Assembly (NCBI GenBank): GCA_016187725.1
Contig: JACPJE010000111.1
Location: forward strand, 1 to 33,578
Direction: 5' to 3'
DNA length: 33,578 nt
Source: Candidatus Latescibacterota bacterium
GTDB lineage: Bacteria; Latescibacterota; UBA2968; UBA8231
Shown: piece after piece, positions 15,251 through 22,951 of the stretch
Numbering within the stretch: position 1 is the first letter of the stretch
How the letters are laid out: every line of letters begins with the position of its first letter
Notes under the pieces: model-generated
The model's database searches: none
Told to the model about the DNA's origin: nothing
The model's input: only the letters and a program-made list of their open reading frames with translations
Position numbers and translations under genes: made by a program

Positions 15251-17032
15251 ATGGTCGCTCCCACCATCCTGCTGCTGGTCCTGGCAGGCCTGATCGCCCC
15301 GTCCAGAATCCTGGCGGTCGACTACCTCACCTTTGGGGGACAGGCCCGTCCCTGGACCACCGACTCCCTGCTCTTCAATGCCCTCGAACAAGTGGAGGGC
15401 CGCCTGGGGCCCCTGGAGGCGGACTCCACCGAAAACCTCCTGCCCCGCGTCCAGGAACTGGGGGGCAGCGCAATCACTTCGGTGGCGGCGGCGGCGGCCC
15501 GCTCCAACCAGATCCTGCGCGAGCTGACCGACGACGACTACACCACCGGCTGGCGGGTCTACTCAGACCCCAACGGCGCCGAGCTGACCCTGGATCTGGG
15601 CGCCGTCTTCGTCCTCAGCCGCATCCACATGCTGCGCGGGGTGCTCACCTCCGACGACCGCTCCCTGCGCGGTTACGAGATCCTCGCCAACGACGGGGAC
15701 AGCCTCAACTTCATCGGCAGCGAGCCCATCTATTCCCTGATCGCCCAGGATCGCTCCCACGGCGCCCCGGAACTGGACGTGCGCTTCGATCCCCAGGCGG
15801 TGCGCTTTCTCAAACTGCGCAGCACCGGCGAGCGCCCTTTCCAGATGGGGGATATGGAGATCTTCGGGCTCGGGGTCACCCCCTTTGCCCACTATATCTC
15901 CAGGGTGATCGACCTGGGGCAGCCGGCCAATTTCGGACCGGTAGAGATCAGCGGCCAAATCGATCCCAAGGCGCGCCTGCTCTTCAGCACCAAGACCGGC
16001 ACGGTCCCCAGCGACTCGCTCTACTACAAGCAGACCGGGATCCCCGGCGAGTACGAGGAAGTGCCCAAGGACCAGTTCGACCGCTCCCTGGACCCTTCCT
16101 ACGCCGGGGTGGTGCGGGTAAACGCCCGCAACTGGAGCCCCTGGAGCCCGCCCTATGCCTCCCTGGAGAGTTCGCTCAATTCGCCCGACAACCGGCGCTA
16201 TCTGCAATTCGAGTTCCGCTTCATCTCCAACGGCCTGACCGACAAGGCCCAGGTCGATTCCCTGCGCTTCGCCTATACCGTGCCGGCCATCGCCGATTCG
16301 GTGGTGGGTGAGATCACCCCGGCCACCGCCACCCTGGGCCAGACCAACAGCTTCACCTACCACCTCAGGAGTGTGGTCTCGGGCAACCGGCGGGGCTTTG
16401 ACAGGGTGCTGATCACCACCCCCTTCAGGGGCCAGGCCACTGAGGTGGCCGTGGATGGGGTCAGCGTGCCCTTCACCCAGCAGGCCGATGACAATCTGCT
16501 GCAGGTGACCTTTGCCGGCGACCGGGTGGAAAGCTCCGGCCAGCAGGTGGCGGTGGGCTTCAGCTGCCTGGTGGCCGTGTCGGGAACCGAGTTCCGCGGC
16601 GAGGTGGGCGACAGCCAGTCCGACGCCTTCCCCCAGCGGATCATCAGCGCCGATGCCGATCCCCAGGTGGAGAGCAACACCCTGGTGGTGGGCGGCCTCA
16701 TCGAGAATCAACTCTTCACCGGTGTCCAGCTCTCCGGCGGCGGGGCCTTCACCCCCAACGGCGACCAGACCAACGATGCCCTGAAGCTGGACTACATCTT
16801 GTTAAAGGCGACCAGTCCCGTGCCGGTGGAGGTAGCCATCCACGACTTGTCCGGCGCCCCGGTGCGGCGCCTCTATGCCGAGCGCGACCTGAGCGGTCCC
16901 AACAGCGTGGAGTGGGACGGCGAGAACGAGGGCGGCCAGCTGGTGCCACCCGGGCTGTACCTGCTCAGGCTCTCGGTGCAGACCGACGCTGGCGAAACCG
17001 CCCAGGTCCACACCGTGGCCGTGGCTTACTGA
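15251..17032 (+). CDS. Secreted discoidin-like protein with FlgD-like C-terminal domain (B2)
   Basis: Product of 593 residues, paralog of the gene at 11087-12898. GGAG lies 6 nt before ATG 15251. The signal peptide ends near SRILA/VD, and the mature start VDYLTFG corresponds to VDLWQVG of B1. One discoidin-like unit is suggested by LTDDDYTTGWRV, LTLDLGAVFVLSRIHMLRG and PFQMGDMEIFGLG. The common middle module contains FSTKTGTVPSDSLYYKQTG, NWSPWSPPY and SPDNRRYLQFEFRF. An Ig-like strand set (VGEITPATATLGQTNSFTYH) precedes the FlgD-like domain, which begins TPNGDQTND at residue 501 (Gln instead of Gly in the loop) and contains IHDLSG, WDGENEGG and PPGLYLLRL, ending VAVAY. It sits 44 bp after A2 and 77 bp before the predicted outer-membrane protein. 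Function unknown. Confidence 0.84.
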   Translation: MVAPTILLLVLAGLIAPSRILAVDYLTFGGQARPWTTDSLLFNALEQVEGRLGPLEADSTENLLPRVQELGGSAITSVAAAAARSNQILRELTDDDYTTGWRVYSDPNGAELTLDLGAVFVLSRIHMLRGVLTSDDRSLRGYEILANDGDSLNFIGSEPIYSLIAQDRSHGAPELDVRFDPQAVRFLKLRSTGERPFQMGDMEIFGLGVTPFAHYISRVIDLGQPANFGPVEISGQIDPKARLLFSTKTGTVPSDSLYYKQTGIPGEYEEVPKDQFDRSLDPSYAGVVRVNARNWSPWSPPYASLESSLNSPDNRRYLQFEFRFISNGLTDKAQVDSLRFAYTVPAIADSVVGEITPATATLGQTNSFTYHLRSVVSGNRRGFDRVLITTPFRGQATEVAVDGVSVPFTQQADDNLLQVTFAGDRVESSGQQVAVGFSCLVAVSGTEFRGEVGDSQSDAFPQRIISADADPQVESNTLVVGGLIENQLFTGVQLSGGGAFTPNGDQTNDALKLDYILLKATSPVPVEVAIHDLSGAPVRRLYAERDLSGPNSVEWDGENEGGQLVPPGLYLLRLSVQTDAGETAQVHTVAVAY

Positions 17033-17109
17033 GCGCGGGAAGCCGGCCCGCGCGCAGTTCAGCTGGAAAAGACCGCGGCTTATCTATCTGTACTCGTAGG
17101 AGGGATGTC

Positions 17110-19740
17110 ATGCGCAGATTCACGTCTTGGGGGTTGGTGCTGGCCCTGCTGCTGTGCTGGGCCGTGGCCGGCGGCGCGGCGACGCCGGGCAGGGAGCGCG
17201 GCGCCACCGCACAGGTGAGGATCGAAGGGTTTGATCCGCTCATTCCCACCCTGCGCAAGTGGTACGTGCCGCAGGACCTCTACTACATCTACAACTGGGG
17301 GGGCTACAAGTACACCAACTACGCCCGCACCCCGTACCAGCGCTACGTGGGCACCGAGCTGGAAGGCCGCGGTCAGTACGACATCTTCGGCAACTGGATC
17401 ACCCGCGGCTGGAGCATCTACCAGTGGCGCCAGGAGCAGCCCCTGGCCTTCGGCAGCACGGTGTTCAAGGACCAGCGTTTCAGTTCCTGGTTCAACAACC
17501 TGGTGGTCGCCTCCGACGCCAAGGGGCAGTACTTCACCTCCCTGACCATCGGCGACGACATCCGCACCACCCTCACCCCGCTCACCTTCAGCCGCTCCAG
17601 CTTCAACGGCATCCAGTGGGACTTCATGTCCGACAAGTACGCCGGCACCGTCCTCATGTCCCGGGCCAGCGAACCGGTGCGCCTGGCTGGCCAGGCCGAC
17701 CGCGACCAGCGCAGCGACTACACCAACTTCATCGGCCTGCGCGGCACCGCCCAGATCGGCGACTTCATCGAGCTGGGCGCCACCTTCGTCAACACCAGCT
17801 TCGGCTCCAGCCGCTCCGACTTCTCCGAGACCTCGCTGGCCGGCCTGCTGACCAGCAGCCAAAATTCGGGCAACGTCACCGAGATCGTCATCCGCATCGC
17901 CGACGACTCGCCGGGCGACGGCTCCGGGGCGCTCTTCTTCTCCGCCCAGATGAGCGTGGCCAGCGACACCACCGGCCTGATCGCCACCTCGGTGAAGCCC
18001 TCCATCGAAGGGGGCCGCCAGCGCGAGGGCTTCCTGGAGGCGCTGGAGGAGGCGCCTATCTTGTTGCGTTTCGCCGTGCCCGACCCGCTGGTCAGCAAGC
18101 AGGTGCACTTCGACCTGGTGCTCTCCAACGACTACCGGGTGGACATCACCTCGAATCTGCAGACCAACATCAACGCCCAGCCCATCTTTCTGCCGGTGGC
18201 CCGCGCTGAGGACAACGTGCGGGACAACACCAACCAGCGGGTGGTCAGCTTCGACTACGGCCTGCCCTCGGCCAACCAGATCGCCAGCGTCACCGTCGAG
18301 ATGGAGGATGTGCTGGGCTTTGAGGTGCGGGGCGAGTTCGCCCGCAACACCCAGTACTACCGCTATCCCAACATCAACGTCGAAAAACTCAGCGAGCTGA
18401 GCAAGAGCGACCGGCAGGCCGACGCCTGGTTCCTCAACGCCACCAAACGCCAGGGCCGGATCTTCGGGTACGGCGAACTCTTCAGCATGGACCCCGCCTA
18501 CACCTCCCGGGGCTACATCACCGACCAGAACGACTTTGTCGACTACGAGAACGCCCGCCAGAACTGGTTCGAGTACATCGACGACAACGACGACCAGGAC
18601 CGCGCCGTGGACTGGCCCCGCTTCGGCGGGGGCGGCGGCGACAACTCGGTCTTCCCCGGCCTGGACGAGAACAACGACCTGATCTCCGACTTCAACGAGA
18701 ACTCCAACCGCCAGCCCGACTACGACGAGCCCTTCCTGCGGCACTACGTGGATGCCCCCGACTTCCTCTTCGGGGTGGACATGAACAACAACACCGTGGT
18801 GGACCGCTTCGAGAACGACGAGGAGGCAGACTATCCCTACCGGTTAGGACACCGGGGCTACAACGTGTACGGCGGCGCCGAACTGTACCCCGGCTTTTTG
18901 CTCAGCGTGGGCCGCACGCGCCAGTGGCTGATCGCCGGCGAGGAGCGCAGCAAACTGTGGTACTTCCTGTTCAGCGCCCAGTACGACATGCCGCGCCTGG
19001 GCAAACTGGAGTTCTTCCACAACCTCAAGTTCGTCGAGGACGACATCCCCGACAACCTGGTGCAGTGGGTGCAGCGGCCCGGGACCGTGGGCGGTCTGCA
19101 GCCCTTCGACGACCCGCTGCTGGCCCGCAACACCATGGTCAACGAGAGCTTCGTGGGCTATACCTACACCCGCGACAACCTGACCTTCAGGAACAAGTTC
19201 CGCCTCGACAACTTCCACCAGCGCGGCGACGCTGAGGACCTGGTCGACAACAGCACCTTCGTGGGGCTGATCAACAAGGCCGACTATCCCTTCAAGGTGG
19301 GCCCCACCCTCACCCTGATCCCCCGCTGGAAGAGCTTGTGGCGCAAGCGCTCCCAGGCCCGCGCCTCCCAGCTGGAGGTCAACGAATTGAGCGAGATCCT
19401 CTCCCTCAGCGCCGTCTTCCCGGTGCTCACCCGCAGCCGGGTGGAGGTGGGGATCGAGACTATCTTCTTCCGCAACGGCGAGGCGATCCCCGATCCGCTG
19501 CCGCCCGAATACGTGGACGACTTTGTCGGCAAGGTCTTCACCGTGCAGTACACCAACCGGGTCCAGTACCAGGGCTATAGCATCATCGCCAACCTCGGTT
19601 TCCAGGTCAACGCTCTCAATTATTCAAATCTCAAGGATCTGAACGTCAGCAATACCACTGCCTTTGTGGAACTCTTCGCCGGTATCGAGGACGAGCGCCT
19701 GGGCGGCCGTCCCGCCGACCGCCGGAGCGCCGACTTCTGA
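17110..19740 (+). CDS. Predicted outer-membrane beta-barrel protein with EF-hand-like insert
   Basis: Product of 876 residues. Start ATG 17110 has AGGAGG (17097-17102) upstream and begins a signal peptide ending near AGGAA/TP; the frame remains open further upstream, but without a comparable signal. The protein is rich in Tyr, Trp, Phe and Asn, with many short amphipathic strands (for example LYYIYNWGGYKYTNYA, RSKLWYFLFSAQYDM, NTTAFVELFAGI), and ends in Phe, as many BAM-folded barrels do. In the middle are two canonical 12-residue EF-hand-type loops, DENNDLISDFNE (residues 519-530) and DMNNNTVVDRFE (557-568), with Asp/Asn at 1, 3, 5, Asp at 9 and Glu at 12. The region between and around them is acidic. 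I do not recognise the family. It comes after the four secreted paralogs and before a parvulin, so it may be their secretion pore or surface anchor; that is inference. Confidence 0.75.
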   Translation: MRRFTSWGLVLALLLCWAVAGGAATPGRERGATAQVRIEGFDPLIPTLRKWYVPQDLYYIYNWGGYKYTNYARTPYQRYVGTELEGRGQYDIFGNWITRGWSIYQWRQEQPLAFGSTVFKDQRFSSWFNNLVVASDAKGQYFTSLTIGDDIRTTLTPLTFSRSSFNGIQWDFMSDKYAGTVLMSRASEPVRLAGQADRDQRSDYTNFIGLRGTAQIGDFIELGATFVNTSFGSSRSDFSETSLAGLLTSSQNSGNVTEIVIRIADDSPGDGSGALFFSAQMSVASDTTGLIATSVKPSIEGGRQREGFLEALEEAPILLRFAVPDPLVSKQVHFDLVLSNDYRVDITSNLQTNINAQPIFLPVARAEDNVRDNTNQRVVSFDYGLPSANQIASVTVEMEDVLGFEVRGEFARNTQYYRYPNINVEKLSELSKSDRQADAWFLNATKRQGRIFGYGELFSMDPAYTSRGYITDQNDFVDYENARQNWFEYIDDNDDQDRAVDWPRFGGGGGDNSVFPGLDENNDLISDFNENSNRQPDYDEPFLRHYVDAPDFLFGVDMNNNTVVDRFENDEEADYPYRLGHRGYNVYGGAELYPGFLLSVGRTRQWLIAGEERSKLWYFLFSAQYDMPRLGKLEFFHNLKFVEDDIPDNLVQWVQRPGTVGGLQPFDDPLLARNTMVNESFVGYTYTRDNLTFRNKFRLDNFHQRGDAEDLVDNSTFVGLINKADYPFKVGPTLTLIPRWKSLWRKRSQARASQLEVNELSEILSLSAVFPVLTRSRVEVGIETIFFRNGEAIPDPLPPEYVDDFVGKVFTVQYTNRVQYQGYSIIANLGFQVNALNYSNLKDLNVSNTTAFVELFAGIEDERLGGRPADRRSADF

Positions 19741-19769
19741 ATCCAGGGCGGGGGAGGAGGTCGGGCTGG

Positions 19770-21140
19770 ATGAGGGGTATCTTCACCGCTGTGGGACTGA
19801 GTCTGGCCCTCAGCGCCATGTGGTGCTGGTCCTGCGGCCAGCGACAGACTGTCTCAGATATACCGGTAGTGCTGGCCGCGGTGGGCACGGCCCAGATCAC
19901 CGACGCCGACTTCGCCGCCGCCGGCGAAAAACTGGGCGCCGGCTCGGCTCGCACCCGCACCCTGGAGGACTGGCGCCGGCAACTCCAGCTGCTCGTCGAC
20001 CGCCAGTTGCTGCTGCTCGAAGGCCGGCAGCAGGGGCTGGACAGCGATCCTCTGGTACTCCAGGCCCTGCAGGCCTGGGAGCGGGGCAAGCAGATCGAGC
20101 TGCTGATGAAAAAGCAGCCGGGCAACCAGCTGAACTGGGACGAGGCCCAACTGGCCGAGTTCTTTTCGGCGCGGGGCGCGGACCGGGAGATCCGCCTCAG
20201 CCGTCTGGTGCTGCGCGACCGCAACCTGGCCCTGGCCGCCCTGCAGCGGGCCAGGAAGGGGGAGAGATTCGACCGGCTCATCGCCGAGCAGGGCAGCACC
20301 AGCCAGGTCTACAACGGGGATCTGGGTTGGTTCAACCCCCTGGTCGTCACCGACCCCCGGCTCACCTCCCTCTTCGGGCAGGAGGTGGGCGCCGTGGAAC
20401 TGATCGAAGCAGCGGGCGCGTACTTCCTGCTGACCCTCACCGACAAGCGCCAGGTCTCGCTGCAGGACCGGCGGCAACTGGTCGAGCAGGCCCTGTCCCA
20501 AAAGAAGCAGGCCGACGCCGATCTGGCCTACCTGGAGTACCTGGTCGGCAAATACGAGGTGCGCCTCGACACCACCGCCCTGCAGCGGTTGCTGGCCCTG
20601 GCGCCGCCGCCGGCCATGCGCCTGGTGCGCAGCAAACTGGGCGATTGGAGCATCGGCGACTACCAGCAGGCCCTCAAAGACCTGCCCCAGGCCGCACCGG
20701 GGATACCCACTTCGGTGCCGGCCCTCAGCCTGCAGGTCACCCGGACCTACATCGTCGGCCAGTTGCTGGCCAGGGAAGTCCAGGAGCAGGGGATCGAGGC
20801 GCTGTTGAGCGAGGCGCGCCAGCGGCTGGGCGAACAGAAAATCATCGAGGCGCTGTGGGAGCGCCAGGGACTCAGGCAGGTGCCGGTCTCCGAGGCCGAA
20901 ATGGAGACCTACTACCAGGCCCACAAGGCCGGCTACCCTCCGCCCCCGCCCACCCCTGGAGGCATGGCCGAGTGGCAGGCCAGGATCCGCCGGGACCTGC
21001 AGGAGGAAAAAGCGGCGCCGCTCTTCGAATCGTATCTGGCCAGCCTGCGGCAGCGCCACGCTGACCAGATTCAGGTGGACGAGGAGCGCTTCCAGGCTTT
21101 TGTGGCCCGCCGGCGGCAGGCCGAATCACCGGAGAACTGA
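19770..21140 (+). CDS. Second parvulin-type PPIase, predicted exported
   Basis: Product of 456 residues, starting at ATG 19770 with GGAGGAGG about 9 nt upstream, 29 bp after the preceding stop. The N-terminus (MRGIFTAVGLSLALSAMWCW) is hydrophobic and ends at SCGQRQ; it may be a lipoprotein signal, though the lipobox is poor. A SurA-like helical segment (about 45-135) is followed by one parvulin-like domain at about 138-230, with IRLSRLVLRD, ARKGERFDRLIAEQGST and NGDLGWFNPL. The rest is helical. It has the same general layout as the gene at 5679-7334 but only one clear PPIase domain. The two foldases bracket the secreted-protein cluster, so this one probably assists folding or transport of the barrel and its partners. 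Isomerase activity is uncertain because the active-site residues are divergent. Confidence 0.8.
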   Translation: MRGIFTAVGLSLALSAMWCWSCGQRQTVSDIPVVLAAVGTAQITDADFAAAGEKLGAGSARTRTLEDWRRQLQLLVDRQLLLLEGRQQGLDSDPLVLQALQAWERGKQIELLMKKQPGNQLNWDEAQLAEFFSARGADREIRLSRLVLRDRNLALAALQRARKGERFDRLIAEQGSTSQVYNGDLGWFNPLVVTDPRLTSLFGQEVGAVELIEAAGAYFLLTLTDKRQVSLQDRRQLVEQALSQKKQADADLAYLEYLVGKYEVRLDTTALQRLLALAPPPAMRLVRSKLGDWSIGDYQQALKDLPQAAPGIPTSVPALSLQVTRTYIVGQLLAREVQEQGIEALLSEARQRLGEQKIIEALWERQGLRQVPVSEAEMETYYQAHKAGYPPPPPTPGGMAEWQARIRRDLQEEKAAPLFESYLASLRQRHADQIQVDEERFQAFVARRRQAESPEN

Positions 21141-21153
21141 GAGGAGAAGGTCC

Positions 21154-21936
21154 ATGCAAGTGCTGAAGAAATTCCCGCGCAGATCCTGGGCCCTGGCCCT
21201 GGCCCTGCTGGCCGGCTGCGGCTACTACCAGATCCCCGGACGCTTTCAGCCCCTCCAGGTGGAGGCGCAGCAATCCGCCACCGCCGGCTCCCGCATGGAG
21301 GTCTACGACGACGGGTCGGTCAACTTCATCCTCAACCGCCTCGAAGTTTCGGTGCGGCCCATGCTCGACGAGGAACTCAACCGCCAGTTCCCCGCCCTCT
21401 CCACCGACGGCAAGGGGCCAGCCGATGAGCTGGCCACCAACGCCTTTACCTTCGGCGAGTGGAAAGACCCCCGCAGCGGCCAGCCGCCGCAGCGGTTCTC
21501 CATCTTCAAGATCAGCGTCAAGAACTACGAGTACCCCAAGGTCAAATTCGATCCGCTCAAGACCCTCATCCACGCCAGCAACGGGCGCGTCTATTACCCG
21601 TGGGGGCGCTACGATTTCGAGGAGTACTTCCGGCGCTTCCCCCAGGCCTTCAACGGCCTGGGTTACCAGCGGCTCGCCGAGCGCCGTGCCATGGTCAAGC
21701 GCTCCCAGTACCCCGAGGACGAATTCTGCTTCTCCGGACAGACCACCGAGGGCTACGTGCTCTTCCCGGTGATCCACAGCGACGTCACCGAAATCACCTT
21801 TGAACTCCCCTACCTGGGCATCCGCTACAACTTCCGCGACGAGGCCGTGGAGCAGGTGAACCTGAACTTTCGCTTCAAGCGGGATTTGCGCAAGGTGAAG
21901 ACCTATCAGGAAGTGGCGGCCCAGACCGCCCAATAA
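21154..21936 (+). CDS. Conserved-looking lipoprotein of unknown function
   Basis: A 260-residue product. ATG 21154 has AGGAG 8 nt upstream, 13 bp after the preceding stop. MQVLKKFPRRSWALALALLAGCGYYQ is a lipoprotein signal with lipobox LAGC. The mature protein is mainly beta-strand. Striking features are the aromatic motif VYYPWGRYDFEEYFRRFPQA, an ERRAMVKRSQYPEDEF stretch and strands EITFELPYLGIRYNF near the end. I do not recognise a family. It is the last gene of the cluster and is followed at once by a strong terminator, so it is co-transcribed with the foldase and the barrel protein. A role as an accessory lipoprotein of the barrel is plausible but unproven. Confidence 0.78.
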   Translation: MQVLKKFPRRSWALALALLAGCGYYQIPGRFQPLQVEAQQSATAGSRMEVYDDGSVNFILNRLEVSVRPMLDEELNRQFPALSTDGKGPADELATNAFTFGEWKDPRSGQPPQRFSIFKISVKNYEYPKVKFDPLKTLIHASNGRVYYPWGRYDFEEYFRRFPQAFNGLGYQRLAERRAMVKRSQYPEDEFCFSGQTTEGYVLFPVIHSDVTEITFELPYLGIRYNFRDEAVEQVNLNFRFKRDLRKVKTYQEVAAQTAQ

Positions 21937-21961
21937 CCTTCCTCGCGTGGCTGCAGCCTGA

Positions 21962-21990
21962 CCGGCCTCTGATGCAGAGGCCGGTTTTTT
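21962..21990 (+). terminator. Rho-independent terminator of the secreted-protein operon
   Basis: CCGGCCTC (21962-21969), loop TGATGCA, GAGGCCGG (21977-21984), then six T (21985-21990). A classic intrinsic terminator 25 nt after the lipoprotein stop. Its T-tract overlaps the TAA stop of the convergent ATPase gene. Confidence 0.92.
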
Positions 21991-22951
21991 ATTTGCCCGC
22001 CCCTTCCTCCAGCAGCAGACAGGCCGCCTGGTGCTGGAGGCCGGCAGTCACCGGGGAGGGATCGCAGTGGGCGCAGCGCGCCATGGCCAGGGGACAGCGG
22101 GAATGGAAGCGGCAGCCCTCCGGGATCTGTGCCGGACTAGGGGTCTCGCCGCCCAGCAGGGCGCGGAGCCGGCGCTGGCGCGGGTCAGTCACCGGGAGGG
22201 CCTCCAGCAGGGCGCGGGTGTAGGGATGGCGCGGCCCGCTCAGCACCGCTTGAGCCGGACCCTGCTCGACGATGCGCCCCAGGTACATCACCGCCACCCG
22301 GTCGGCCAGGCAGGCGGCGGCCGCCAGGTCGTGGGTGATGAAGAGCACCCCGATGCCGCGCTCCCGACGCAGGTCCGCCAGCAAGTTGAGAATGCCGGCG
22401 CGAATGCTGGCGTCGAGCATGGAGACCGGTTCGTCGGCCACTAGCAGCACCGGCTCCAGCACCAGGGCGATGGCGATGGCCACCCGCTGGCGCTGCCCGC
22501 CGGAGAGCTGGTGCGGCCGGCGGTCCGCAAAGTCACCACTCAGACCCACCGCTTCGAGGGCCCGGGCCACCTGGGCGGCGCGACTGGCGCGGTCAGGGGC
22601 CAGGCCGTGCACCAGCAGCGGCTCGGCGACCAACTGGCCCACGCTCATGGTGGGGTTGAGGCTCTCGTAGGGGTCCTGGAAGATCACCTGGATGCGCCGG
22701 CGCAGCGCCTTGAGGCGGGCGCGGTCAAAGCCGGCGATCTCCTCTCCTTCAAAACAGACCTGCCCTGCAGTAGCCCTTTCCAGACCAGCCAGCATCAGGG
22801 CCAGGGTGGACTTGCCGCAACCGCTCTCCCCCACCAGGGCCAGCACCTCACCTGGCTGCAGGGCCAGACTGACCCCGTCCACCGCGCAGATCCGGCCGGA
22901 CCGGCCCGGAAAGAGCTTGCGCACCTGGCGCGCCTCTAGGAAGGGGCTCAC
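21989..22951 (-). CDS. Oligopeptide/dipeptide ABC transporter ATPase (DppF/OppF-like)
   Basis: Product of 320 residues, starting at GTG 22951, which overlaps the TGA of the upstream gene as GTGA. All nucleotide-binding motifs are present: Walker [10 protein letters not shown] (41-49), Q-loop FQDPYESLNP (91-100), signature LSGGQRQR (149-156), Walker B LLVADE (169-174) and the switch His in ITHDL (207). The C-terminal oligopeptide-transporter extension (CRFHSRCPLAMARC, with several Cys) is typical of DppD/DppF. It should pair with the ATPase half of the fused protein encoded just upstream to power import of short peptides or a related small solute. Last gene of the transporter operon, convergent with the secreted-protein operon. 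Substrate cannot be read from the sequence. Confidence 0.93.
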   Translation of the reverse strand: MSPFLEARQVRKLFPGRSGRICAVDGVSLALQPGEVLALVGESGCGKSTLALMLAGLERATAGQVCFEGEEIAGFDRARLKALRRRIQVIFQDPYESLNPTMSVGQLVAEPLLVHGLAPDRASRAAQVARALEAVGLSGDFADRRPHQLSGGQRQRVAIAIALVLEPVLLVADEPVSMLDASIRAGILNLLADLRRERGIGVLFITHDLAAAACLADRVAVMYLGRIVEQGPAQAVLSGPRHPYTRALLEALPVTDPRQRRLRALLGGETPSPAQIPEGCRFHSRCPLAMARCAHCDPSPVTAGLQHQAACLLLEEGAGK

